Part shown: positions 1-12,100 of the stretch, one piece after another | Position numbering within the stretch: the stretch's first letter is position 1 | Layout of the letters: each line of letters starts with the position of its first letter | Assembly (NCBI RefSeq): GCF_001949145.1 | Contig: NW_019091539.1 | Location: 1,384,590 to 1,425,913 of the forward strand | DNA from: Acanthaster planci | Lineage: Eukaryota > Echinodermata > Asteroidea > Valvatida > Acanthasteridae | DNA: 41,324 bases | Direction: 5' to 3' | Program-made: the position numbers and the translations under genes | The notes under the pieces: model-generated | Told to the model about the DNA's origin: nothing | The model's input: only the letters and a program-made list of their open reading frames with translations | The model's database searches: none

Positions 1-481
1 TCTAATCAAAATTACCGGCAAAGTTTTCGAGCTGACAAAAAGGATTACGGGTTAGGTGTTGGTGAGTACGAGTACGAGGGAATCGTGGACTTACATTATA
101 AACTAAGCACGGTAAAAATTATGTATATTCTAAAACATAAATTAAATACATGTACCTCATTCATGTAATTTACCATTTTAACCCACCTGCCCACGATTTT
201 GTCAGGGGCCTATGCTATGGGAATGACAGGGTTTGTTGTCCGTCGCGTTTCGGAATGTCAGCTTGGGAACACAGTGCACGACGAGCCCTATATAGGCCTG
301 GGCCTCGATAGATGGAAAGATCAATAGAACAGAAAAAAAGTTGCATCCTGACTCCACTTTTCTCATCATACATGTATATCATCTCAATAAAAGTCAGTCA
401 TTACAGAAATGCTGGAAAGATGCGAATTCTGGACTGAGAAACATTTACCAGTGTTGTTGGGAAAATTCTCTTAACGGTGTC
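1..481. other. upstream flank, left edge of duplicated block
   Basis: No gene is supported here. The first 120 or so bases resemble 17165-17290: both carry ACCGGCAAA, a GATTACG-GTTAGGTG stretch and GAGTACGAGTA followed by GAGGGA. The sequence GGGTTTGT-GTCC also recurs (about 228 and about 17330). This marks the left side of the segment that was duplicated with the LRRC41-like gene. The rest of the interval is AT-rich and featureless to my eye. Confidence 0.55.
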
Positions 482-1032
482 AGGTCAACTCGACCGTTTG
501 TCAACTCAACTCGAGTCAACTTGACTCTCGACCAACTTGACTGCTGTTCCTTCAACTGTTAAGGTCAACTCGACTCTCGACCAACTTGACCATGCATTAC
601 CTAAATGTTGTTCTTTATTGTGTTGGCATGTTAATAAATACTGTAAAATCCTTAACAGCGAAAGGGCATAGAAGGAACACATTTTCCTAGTTCTGGATCA
701 CGCGTGTAATTTGTTTAACTGTGGGGTTCGGGGTTCGTGCGTGCGTGCGTGCTTCTTCTCAAATTGGGAATATTATTTTTGAGTATGTCATTGAGGATTC
801 ATTGAGCCGAAATTACATGTAGCATCCATAATTTTCGCGATCTGGAACCGATCCGATCTTTATTTTTCCTCTTTTAATATCTATTTTTCAAAGAAAGTGT
901 TTGTCTAATAAATTCGTAAATGGTCGAGTTGACTTGACTTTGAAGTCGAGTTGTTCAGTGGGCAAGTTGGTTCAACGGTCGAGTTGGTCAGGAGTTGAGT
1001 TGAGTCAAGTTGGCAAACGGTCGAGTTGACCT
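482..1032. mobile_element. inverted-repeat element with CAACTCGAC-type motifs
   Basis: The left end begins AGGTCAACTCGACCGTTTG and the right end closes with the reverse complement CAAACGGTCGAGTTGACCT. The inverted arms are about 60 bases and are built from reiterated CAACTCGAC, CAACTTGAC and GTCAACT words; further inverted copies lie just inside them. The middle, about 600-915, has no credible coding capacity. It looks like a non-autonomous, MITE-like or foldback DNA element. I see no clear target-site duplication, so the exact ends and superfamily are uncertain. The block is absent from the matching place upstream of copy B. Confidence 0.6.
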
Positions 1033-1296
1033 ACAATCCTCTTCACTCCTCATAGACTTTGAACACAACTGCTGAAGTGGAGTCAGGAAGCAACATTTTT
1101 TCCGTCATTACGATATTTACAGGACATGTATTTCAACTTAGAAAGAGTACATGTAGGCCTAAATACAGACGCTTTTTAAGTAGGCCATTAATAGTAGGCC
1201 TACTGTTAGCCCAGGTTGGATGTCGTCTAATTGCATTCTGACTATTAAACATCCAGGGTGTAAAAGTCCTCCCACAGTGCAAAATTTTGTTCAGCG

Positions 1297-1912
1297 TTTT
1301 TTTCTAACTTTTTTACCTGGCGAAGACAGCTCAAATGTTATTCACAAGTGCCTTTTACCCCGAATATCGTAAATGCTGCGTTGAGACAGTAGTTGAAATA
1401 ACTTAATATGCCCATGGACAACGTATTTTGCAAGAAATTTAGTGCAACTCTATGCTTTCCGTCGTGAACGATCTACATTACGTTCATCTAGTACTAGAAC
1501 GTGCACTTTCACGTGCACGAAATGCATAGTCGCCCTTTACGCATGTGCGGAAGAGCTGTGGGTATGAAAAAGTCGCAGATAAGGCTGTGTCTGAAACGGG
1601 CTTCCAAAGCTACGGTTACAGTGTACATGTAGGTCTGTGGTCCTACATATACATCTAGCTCTTGACAACATAACAGAATGTGGGCTGAGCTTGGAGGCCA
1701 TTTCCACATGCGCAAATGCATACTACTAAATGAACGTAGATCGTTCACAAATTGCGACAGAAAGCGTGGAGTTTCATAAAATTTCCTGCAAAATAGATGT
1801 ATGTTGTCCCCAGCCGTATTTAGTAATTTCAACACAACTTGGAATTCTGGATACAAGGCACTTGTGAACTACATTTGAGCTGTCTTCGCCAGGTAAAAAT
1901 GTGAGGAAAAAC
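1297..1912. mobile_element. foldback element with arms of about 200 bp
   Basis: The outer arms share TTTTACCTGGCGAAGACAGC and CTCAAATG near 1311-1340, with the reverse complement near 1874-1900. Inside, TTCACAAGTGCCTT, ATTTTGCA, CTTTC-GTCG and GAACGATCTAC each reappear in reverse complement in mirror order, so pairing continues for about 200 bases on each side. The central part, about 1500-1720, contains a short GTGCACTTTCACGTGCAC hairpin and a segment related to 16968-17000. No protein is encoded. The layout is that of a foldback or long-TIR non-autonomous DNA transposon. It is not present upstream of copy B. Confidence 0.7.
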
Positions 1913-2640
1913 ATTGTAAATGTTGTGGGGGGGTCCAACTACCCCAAAACTGTGGGATCTGGCATCTGCCCCAATCTCAAGCAGACATCTGGCATGTCAG
2001 GACATGCAAAGCAGGGGCAGATCCACAATTTTCCTAAAAGGGGGTGCAGTGATCCTGGATTGCCAAAAAAGGAGAGGGGACGGACTTAAGCTGTAATGGT
2101 AAAATGCCCATATGGCGTGGGGTCGGGAGCCATTTCAATTTTTACAGCGGATCTATCCGCGTCCCGGTGCGAAGGGGTTAAAACTGGCAATTTCCTCTCT
2201 TCTGTTTCCCCTGGCCTACAAGGTATATGTACATATACTGAGCCAGTTTGCACAGTACCTTGAGGAACCCTTGGCTTCATTACCAGAAAGAATTAATAAA
2301 TCAAATATCTAAATACGTCTTCAGAAAAAACTTTCTGCCTGTTTGCTGTAAATGAATTCCATTTTTTAAATATTGTCCACACTTGTATACAAGAGCCAGG
2401 GTCTGCCTTCTTTCACCGTGTTTGCTCAAGCATGGGCGGGGAATAATAGCTGAAAAGCGGGCTGAGGATCTCAATTTTCACGGCGGCTATAGCCGCATCC
2501 CGGCACGAAGGGGTTAAATGGCCATTTCAGGTTTTACGAGTCCAATTAATAAAAAAAATTAAGAGTAATTTAAAAATAATGAGAAATATCCTTACTATTG
2601 AGAAGAGTTTGGCTTCAATAAATTAGAGGCAAAGGGGCCA
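1913..2640. repeat. mixed repeat relics upstream of copy A
   Basis: The stretch from about 1970 to 2150 (GGGCAGATCCA, TTTTCCTAAA, GGTAAAATGCCC) matches 18240-18355 upstream of copy B, so it belongs to the duplicated block. About 2195-2312 ends in a CATTACCAGAAA tail followed by an AATAAAT run, like the 3' end of the SINE at 6571-6818. Two similar pieces (CCCGGTGCGAAGGGGTTAAA near 2161-2180 and its variant near 2498-2517) form a direct repeat on either side of that SINE tail. No gene is supported. Confidence 0.45.
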
Positions 2641-2849
2641 TGATTTGCCTTGGATTATACCACAGAGCATCTACAATCCAAAATTTTCCCAGGGCCCTTA
2701 AGCCAGTAAGCAGGCCCCAGACCCCAGGCAGTAAGAGCTTTGCGCTCTGCACTAGTAGTAGTCTCCCCATGATAAATTTCATCACAAATTGTTTTCAGTT
2801 TTTTTTCTTCATGCCCGTACACATGCCTGCTATGGTTGTTTTTACAGCT

Positions 2850-2965
2850 GCTAGAAGATTCTTTGAAATGCAGCTGCAGTTTATTTTCTTGTGGTGCCCC
2901 CTTGAAAACACGTGTGCACCCCTGAAGTGCCCCTAGAAATTTAGCCCTAGGTATGCCACTGCCTG
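2850..2965. repeat. partial MITE-like repeat (right half), copy A
   Basis: This interval contains GAAATGCAGCTGCAGTTTAT, the words GTGCCCC and GTGCACCCC, and ends CCCTAGGTATGCCACTGCC. The same unit is present more completely at 18742-18898, where its left end carries the inverted counterpart GTGGCATACCTGGGG. Copy A keeps only the right half. It is non-coding. Confidence 0.5.
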
Positions 2966-3073
2966 GCTGACAATGGACTGTAAATTGACTTTTTTCAAAC
3001 ACCGACCCAAGTAGCCTGGGAAGTAACAGTGTCTCCTTCCTCATTGCTTAGCGTTTTAGCTGAAGTGAAGATA

Positions 3074-3170
3074 ATGCAGTTTGCAGAAGTTGCAAGTCTG
3101 AAGTTGCTTTGCTTGAAACAGTTCTCCAAAATGGTGGCAGGAAATCGCATTCACCTTCATATTCTAGAAG
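3074..3170 (+). CDS. LRRC41: copy A exon 1: BC box
   Basis: Encodes residues 1-32 and ends in phase 1 before GTGGGT. Residues 8-17 read SLKLLCLKQF, which fits the Elongin BC box pattern (S/T/P)LxxxCxxx(hydrophobic). The last position is Phe rather than the usual A/I/L/V. The following residues match the human region between BC box and Cul5 box. Reading is open for a short way upstream of the ATG, so a slightly longer N-terminus is possible. Confidence 0.75.
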
Positions 3171-6100
3171 GTGGGTGATGAATGTGATCGAGAAATGAAA
3201 ACAGTGTTGGTCTTACATTCAGCACTGTTTGCAACTACTTGTAAAATGATGTAATTACATGTACATGTAACTCCTTTTCCCCTGAGATGTACATACATAT
3301 ACATGTACCTCTATTTAGGTACAGGGTAGTTAGAGCAGTTCTCAGAGTAATACTTATAGTTCTCGGGTAGCACTTTTACTGTTGTACTTGGCAAAGTCCA
3401 AACGTTAAATGTAATACCAAGAAAACTTGATGTGCATGTGCAATGTAGGTGCATATCAATGCCAAAGTATATAGTTCAAGTAGAAAGGAACCATGATGTT
3501 TATTGTGTGCTCTGCCAAAATGTCACTGTCTTGGTCAACATCTTCAGGTCATAACTCAGTGCACAGACTTTGTACATGTATAGGAATACATTGCATTGCT
3601 TTGACGTTACTGCAGCCTGCATGTCAACAGCCAATCTTGACACTTAATGACTTAATGAATTGGTTACACTTTTTGGAAAGAACTACCAAGTGCAACATAT
3701 TGCTTGCATTTCTTTTTCCCAGAAAGTGGAGAGAGGCAGAGTGATGAACCCCATGGTTCTAGGGTAGAGGTAACTCAGGAGTAGACATGTACATGTAATT
3801 AACTCAGCATAATTGGATATGTTGACAGCTAACACGAAACACTTCTCCATTTGTTTCACATGATACATGTACATGTACATATTTCAGAATTCCCCTCTCG
3901 TCTCCTGAGAGACCTTGTGCCTGTGCTGAGCATAAATGACTTGGCGAGACTACATCGAATTCTCCGAGAGAAAGGTAAATCCATCCTCCCTCTTCTCTCA
4001 GCTCCAGTCTTGGGCCATTGGTAATTTATTCATTTTTAGTTACTTTACAAAAAAAGGTAATCTGAAGTAGGCTGTTTTTGTTTTTTCTCCCATTTTTTTC
4101 CTAGGTATTGGTGTGCAACAATACTGGCTGAAGTTTTATCGTCAGGCTTTCCAGGAAGACAGATTGGCGAGACAGTGTTCTTGTGATGACAGCAATTTGG
4201 CCAGTTTGGACTGGAGACAGAGGCTTCTTGAAAAGAGGTGTGAACAAGAGCTCCTGAAGTTAGGTCCCTCACCAAGTGAGGGAACAGAAGAGCAAGGTGA
4301 GCGATCATTGTGCCTCTGAGCAGACAATTTATTCTATACTAATGCTCTGAAGTCATGTTTATTAACTGCTGTTATTTAGCCAATAAAAAAAACATTTTCT
4401 TGATCTCACTTACATGTACTTGCATTTCCCCACCATTCGCTTTTTGGAGGGGGAGGGTTTATGGTTAAAGTTCAAACACAGTTTGAATTTTGATGTTTTA
4501 ACAACATGTACACATATTGGTCTAGGCAAGTTAAAAACCAGTTTAATGGTTAAAGACTCTTTATATTAAGTATAGTTTAAGTATCAGCAAATATTGGAAG
4601 GAGGAAAGCTGTTGGCTTTTCCGCACTCCTTTGTCAAGAGTTTATAAAAAATCAACCAATTACAAATGACTGCATCTTCTGTTCTAAAACTAGAGAAACC
4701 AACGTTGTAGCTTATATTCATCTCTACCCACTACATGTAATTCTTTACACCAAATCACAGTCCAATTTTAAGAATTTGTATTTGTTAATTTGTGATCATC
4801 CACAGCACAAGAGATGCCATACCAGTTTGTTTAAAACACATTGTAACTTCATAATAGGAGCCTCTTTACTCCCAGAGTCTGTCTACTTATTGCAGACACA
4901 TTGAGTTTGAAGATTTTGGACATTTTACGGAATCCACTCTCCACTCATGGACCGCTGGATGATTTCTTCCCGTCTTTGGTAGTTCTTCACAGTGATCTTC
5001 TTCCCTATGTTCAGGTCAGTAAACAAACTTAAATGTATGTACGTGTGTCATTATGACGGGACTCTGTGCTACTTTGGAAAGTAATGCCTAACATTCTCAG
5101 GCATTGTTGTTGGGGACTTTTCTTTGACTTTAACTTTCTAGGAGAACCAGGTCTTTCAAAACTTGCAGTTGCTGGGTTCTACCATCCTGGATCCTTTTCA
5201 AAGTCCTCAGTTAAACTTTTGGTTTTGTTTTGAATGGTCGAGGTGTGCATTAGTCTGCTGACACACATATGTATCTGTTTTGAAGTCAGTTGAAATCACA
5301 AGATCAGCAGTTGGTTTTTCATTTGTTCTCTTTGCAGAGGAATGAGGAGATAATGAAGATCCTACAGAAGAGTTTGAGAGAGCTGGTGCTGACTGACTAC
5401 CTGCCCAAGCATGAGAGCATCTTGCAGAGGTTCCTGGAGTTTCTGATTCATCAGGGTGTCTTGAGAAAGTTCACTCTGAAAAATCCTGTGTGTGAGACAG
5501 CCAGTAACTTTTTCAACATCCTCAAAGTGTGTGCTGGAGTGCACGACGAGATCCCAGAAAGTGGCTGTGGACGTGTTGCAGTGTCGTGCTGTGGAGGAGA
5601 ATGCTGCGAACCACTGAGGTCTCACTCGGAATCAACTAGGACCAAGGAGGCACCTTGCGCTGGACCACCACTCTGCCAGATATCTCAAGGGGAGGCTGTA
5701 GGTTTGCAACAGCAGCAGGACCCATACAGTTCTAGTGCCCAGCCAAATAAAATAATTATGACTGCCAACCACTGCATACAGCATCTGGTCTTGTGCGATT
5801 GTTTCTTCAACAATGAGCGAGATCACGTGCAGATGCTGGAGAAGCTGTTTAGCATATGGCCAGGCCTGAGAGAACTGGAATTTGCGAACTCTACGAAGAG
5901 TGGTAACTTGGTTTGTGTTGGCCTTTGTTTGACTTTGTTTTAATTTTTCCCATGATTCATTAGCCAATTGTATGCATCTACAGAGATTTGCTGAAATCAC
6001 TTTTAGATGGCATATGTTTATTAGGCCATGTCCAAAATGGATGGAACAGCAGGCCGTGACGAATCACCTGTCCGATAGCCCTAGGCAATCAAATTTTCAT

Positions 6101-9100
6101 TCAAGCAATTAAAAGTCTGACTAGCTGTGTCTTTAGCTTATATCTTATATCACCAAACATCTTTCAATACCCTTTTCCCACATTAAAATGCTGGTTTTTA
6201 TTGTTTCATCACATTTGCAAGGTTTGAAAAGAAACTTCTGTTCCCATTCATGTTTCGCTCTCGCAGTGGTGAAAATACATGCGCAAAGCTCAATACATTA
6301 AATGAAGCTGTGCTGGTTCCTGATGCGTTGCACCCATGCAAAAGAATTCATGATGGAAATGTAGCAACCGGAACCAGTCTGTACATGTACTGTACGTTGG
6401 GCAACACACACATGAAACTCTAACACTGCCTAAAGGTGCCAGTCAAAAAAACATCAATGTTGCAAGATGTTTTCTGCAAGTAAATTCACATGACTTGGTC
6501 AGTTATTTATTTATGTATTTTCTGTGTTCGTGGGTTTAATTTGAAGTTGTTTTGCTCGTACTTGGAGCGATTTGGGTTGGCAAAGTGGTTCTTTCCTCGC
6601 TTTCCACCTCTGTGGTCCGGGTTCGATTCCCAGCTCGGTCCACATGTGGATTGGGTTCTCAGTCCCTACCTGATTCCGTGGGTTTTACCCAGAATATTCC
6701 TCTGGGGTTTTCCTCTCACCCCTAAAACTGTAACTGCTTCTCATTGTCTCCTCAGTCTCTACAGGTTTCCTTTTGAGGTATCCTTGGTGCCATTACCAGA
6801 AAAAATAATAATAACAAATTTCCTACTGCGGCGCAAGGTTTATTGCCAGCTGGTCTGGATGCATCATGCATCTTACCACGCTTACCACGTGATACACAGA
6901 CATTGTTGGCCAGCCTTAGTGAATTGTCGACTGTAGAAATTTTTACATAGATAAAGACAGTTCATCACTTTTTGAGATAATTTTGGAAGCTGTCATCTCC
7001 ATTCAGTGTTCATGCCATTCAATCAGCACAAGGAATTGACCTAAAAAAACAAAAAGTTTTCTGACCTATCAACCCAATTTTTGAGAGACATGGAAGCACA
7101 ACTATTTTTGGCCTGATACAAGACTACATGTATGTGCATGCAGTAGGCCTAAGTTAAAGAACTACAGTAATTGTGGATTCCGAGAAATCTTGGGCAATTG
7201 TTGATCCTATTTGGGCAAGCAAATTTAAGGCATGGCCTGCCCAGTTGGCAAGGTTAAAAATTGTGGCAGCCTGCGGAACTGTTACTAAATGATCAGTAAA
7301 AATGGCTAAACCAGCTTTGGAAAAGATGAATTAGGTATTCTGAAAAGTTAACAGGGTGTTTTTCATTTATACTTGAATGTATTGCTAAAATTGGTTGTCA
7401 GCCGTGGAAGATCCAACGAAAGAAATGGTATGTTGAGAAAAAGTTGCCCTAATAGTTTGATTTAAGGACCGAGCATTTTGTGTGATCTGCATAATCGTTT
7501 ACTTGGATTTCACTTTGACCAAAACAAACTCACTAACACTTTTGCTGTCTTTATGTAAGATTCAGTGCAGTCAATTCACAACACAGTGAGCCATCAAGAG
7601 GTTGTCATGGAGAGGTTTTTGTTGTGCATTACTGGATAAATAGTCTACAAAGGCTCACTCGCTGACTGCGCTGTACATGGGAAACTTCAATTTTTCCAAA
7701 TACTTGTTTACAGCGATTGAAAAATTGAAATGTTTTATTTCAGTTGGGTGTTACATGTACACGAAAGTCGTCTTAAAGATGGTTTTGTGTGGTGCAGGGA
7801 CCGACTCAATCAAATATCCCCAAGTTACTGATACATGCACATACCAAAGTGAGCTCAATCGCGGCAGCATGTTGACGTTAAATTTTAAAAGTGGCCTGTT
7901 TGTGGCAAACTCTTGGTGGCGCTCTGTATTGTGAATTGCCCTCATTGGCAAACATGAGCAGTCTAAAGCATCTGATCTTGAGCCTTCCATAATAGAAAAT
8001 GTTGTGTAGAGTGACAAAGTTTCGTCTTGTTTGACATTCTTTCCAGGAGGAACTTCGGAGAAACCTTGTATCAGGGCTCTTATAGGCCTGATTAGGGGAC
8101 AGAGGCCCACTCCTTCATTGCAGAGGCTGCGCATTCAGGAGAGCTCTTTCGATGAACATTGGCTACTCTGCATGAGTGATCTGTTAATGAGGTTAGTCTC
8201 ATTGTCAGAGGGGCTTGTAAAATCTCAGACGCTCTATGTGTTGTTCCTTTTGGCAATCCCAAATAGCAGTTTCCATGGCTGATGTGAGGAGCCTGTTCTG
8301 TTTGGTTGGGCTGGCTTACATGTAGGTTTGTCTTGTCTTTGGTCTTTTGTTTTTAGTGTTTTGTTTCTTGTTTTTAATTTTTGTTTTGTTTGTTTCTCTA
8401 GCATCCCCCAACTTCTATTTTATCTCTGAGGTTTTGTGGGGATCCTCATTTTTTCCTACAGATCAGAGTTCAAGACACTTGAGCTGGAGGGCACTAATTT
8501 TCGATTCCTTATCAGAGACTCGGAAGGCGGGAGGCCATGTCTGCCAAAAGATGGTCAGCTCACAAACTACCTGCTTTTCTCGATTTTTCTTTTTTTGTGT
8601 TTCACTTGGCTGACGCTGTTGTGGTAGCAGTGATCACTCCCTGGGTGCCTGCTAGAGTGTTGAAAAATATGAGGTTGTGATGAGAAACGCTACTCAAATG
8701 TTGTACAAATGAAATGCTCTAACTCAAATAAGCCAGTGTTTGTAGCATTTTGCTGTTCATCAAATGTTTGCTACCGTATCTTGCCATGTCAAAGTTGAAG
8801 TTTTCTGTCAGTATACTATCATCCATACGTTGTTAGGCCTCGTATTTAGTAACAGATGAACCTCCTGCCTCCTAATATTATTTATTATTACATGTACTAT
8901 GTACTTTAGAATGCAATTTTTGTCTTAATATAAACCTGCAAAATGCACCGTTGTATCTCAGTGAACCTTATTTTCAACTTTTGTTTCACTATTTCAAAGG
9001 ATATTTTACTTCCCTTTTTGTTTTTATGCTAATGAGTATTTTTATATTCATGAGCAAAAGTGTGATGTCATCTCAGGAAGAAACCTCAATGTTACATTGG

Positions 9101-12100
9101 TATACAGTGGAACGCCGCTATAACGAACAAGATAGGGTCCACGCTAAATGTTCTGTACAGCGGTCGTTCGGTATAGCGAACTTAACTGCCAAACGTTTCG
9201 TTGCCATGTTGAATAGTGCCCTCTCTTGTCTAACTGAAGTGCACCCTGTTGTGATACCTTAGGTCGCTGTTTTCGTGATGTTTTGCCGTTGCATTCAAGT
9301 TTAAGGTTTCTAGAAATGTATCTGTTAATTATTTTTGTTAAACTTTTTTGTTAAAATTGATATCAAGTTTATCCTAAAACTTGTGAAACTACTGCTCAGG
9401 ATCGATCTCTGATGCATGCTGTGGCGAATCTCGATTAATTTGTGTATCAGCGGCACCCTCTTTAGAATATTGTTAGTGCTATGCCACCGTGCACGTACTA
9501 CTACGTGCGGTTTTCTTCCGCACCCAATTATATGGGATCGCAAAACCAGTGTCTATTCAATACCGTTGACAACTAGTGGCTTTCCCTTCTAATCCTTGGG
9601 GAAATAATGGCCACTTGTCACTTTCCAACATAAAAAAACACTGACTGTTTTATCATATTGACATTCGGGAATAACAAATGGCAACTGAATAGTGTTCGGT
9701 TAGTTCTGTGCACCAATTATTGGGAGCCAAGGTACGATGTTCGGTACAGCCGAATGTTCGGTATAGCGGTGATCAGTATAGTGGCATTCCACTGTACACA
9801 AAAAGTACTGCATACAATACTGCAAAAAAATTTCAGCTATACTTTAATGTTTTCCATTTTACTACTCGTTTTTGTTTTTACCACCCAGTAATCAGTTTCA
9901 AATATAAACATTGGGACATTTGATCAAGGAGCAAATCTTTGAATAATAGGCACAGACCTGTTTATTACTTTCGTTGTGATTCATAGTTTGATCTCATTCT
10001 ACTCGTGCCCTTTGGAACAGTTTTCGCTCACATGAATGTGGTTGATATGAAGTACCACCAGCTGGTTTCCCCCCACTACCTGGAGTGCGCCCTCTTGCAT
10101 CCAGATTGTACCATCACCGTGCTAAACCTGGAGTACTGCCAGCTAAGGACACCACTGGTGGACAGCCTTTTTGTTCATGCCAAAGGTGGTTTTTGATTTT
10201 ATTTTGTCATTTTTTTTCTGGGTGGAGGGAAGGGGTTCAAGTTATGAATACTGAACAATCTGTGATTAATTGATTCTCTTGTTCCTGTCTAGTATGCGTC
10301 ACTTTGTTGTATTTTTTAATAATCTACCCTTAGTAATTAGTTAACTGTAAAGGTTAACTTATTTATGATTTTGTATGGAATAGTGTGATGTAACAGCTTC
10401 ACTCCCAAGATTATTTCACAACTCACTGGCCCCAGACATAAAAGTTCTGTATTACTGAAACTTACATATCGAGATCACCGACGTGTAAGTTGGATGTAAT
10501 GAACGATAATGTTGAGTGGGTCTTCTTCCCTCCAGACAGCAAATGTCTTCGTGAATTGAGTGTGGTGCGTAATGGATATTGCCCTCACAGGAGTCATTAC
10601 ACTCCAGCTGGTTATTCTGGCCTGGCCCAACTCATGCAAAGTGGCCATCTCACCAAATTGAATTTAGGTGGATGTAGTTTTGCACTAACAGGTATGTCTA
10701 GATTTGGATTTTTGTCTAGATTTCTTTTTAAAGGGTTGTGTTTTCTTCAAAGTTCTCCTCCAAACTTCTCCAAAACTTTCGATTCAAATTAGAAAAGCTT
10801 TTAAGGAATTACAAGTTTTCCTAATTTAAGCGGGTAATTTATTTCTGTGAATTACCTTGTCCAGTTTGGTGGTTGATATGACAAGGATTTTGGGTAGCCA
10901 GTAAAATCACCCATGAATTTGAAATTAATTTTTTTGTTTAAGGAGCACCTCTACAGAAAAAAGCCCTTTCTAGCTTCTTATAGTTGAGCTGTGGATGCTT
11001 CCATATTTATTTGAACAGATAAAATCAGAGAAAACATGCTTTCCTTAGAGGTGCTCTTTGATTTAGGGTTTCAGAAGTGTTTGCATCCTTCAAAACTCAC
11101 ATTCCATATTTAGTTATAATAATTATAATGATAAACGTATTAATAATGCAGACATGTCCACCAAGGACTGGTACCTAATGTGCATAATTATTATCTTTAT
11201 TATCGCTGCTCACTAGGCCCAGAAACTTTCCTAAAATCAACTCTGCTCCCTGGGGAGTATACAGTGCTGTCATTTCAGACACAAACAGCTAATCAAACAC
11301 ACTAACTTTCTGCCTGTTCTCCTGGAGGAATCCATTGACACCCCTGGGTGGAGAGAGAGAGACCCAAGGGGGGGGGGTAAAGTAACTTGCCCAAGGACAT
11401 AACAAATGCCCATCATTAAGATTGAGCACTCATCATACTACCCCATTATCATACTGTGATTGGCCTACAGTAACCACCTTGTCACAAGTCCCCAGTGTTG
11501 GATGTTTTGTGTCAGTTGTTGGCAGCCTATGGCAAGTCTCATTACAGCTTCTGTAGCATTGGTGCATGGGTTTTTAAACTTCTTTTTTCTGACGTAGGTT
11601 GGGCCCATGCCACAGATTTTGTGGAAGCCTTGCGTCTCAACTTTTCTCTTCGTCAGCTTCTCCTAGAGGACAATTGTTTGAGTGAGTACCAGAATACACT
11701 CTGTATGGAGGGTACTTGTTGGCATAAATGTCAACAGTGCACGTTCTTGTGTCAAGTTACATTTAATTCCTCTGAAGTAGAGGCCCAATGTCATAGCGTT
11801 TTGATTAGTTGAGACCTCAAATGAGACAAATGTGGAATACATCAATAAAGATGCAAATAGTAAAATATTTATGCTTAAAATTACTGAAGAAATTTAACTT
11901 ACCTATTTCTGACTCGTTAACAGTTTTCATGTGTGATGGTTATATTTGCCCAATCATGGATTATACTACACTGGTTTGGAATGCTGGGTTAACTAAAGCT
12001 TAGGTTGAGAAATTGGGGAGCATTATAAAATGTGCGCTGGAAATCATTTTGGGATTTGATTACATGTATTTTGACTATGGACAGGCCCTAATGAAACGTA

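Noticed and set aside
2655-3044. Minus-strand open frame of 129 codons, with a similar one at 18738-19154
   Set aside because: Both lie antisense to the repeat and leader sequence upstream of exon 1. Their similarity comes from the duplication and the shared MITE-like repeat, and no domain is visible.
6578-6640. A-box and B-box sequence resembling a tRNA gene
   Set aside because: No cloverleaf stems form and a SINE body and tail follow, so it is a retroposon head and not a tRNA gene.
8554-8627. Continuation of copy A exon 7 past the donor
   Set aside because: The frame stays open but is Phe/Leu-rich intron translation; the G|GTCAGC donor is conserved in copy B and gives an intact downstream frame.
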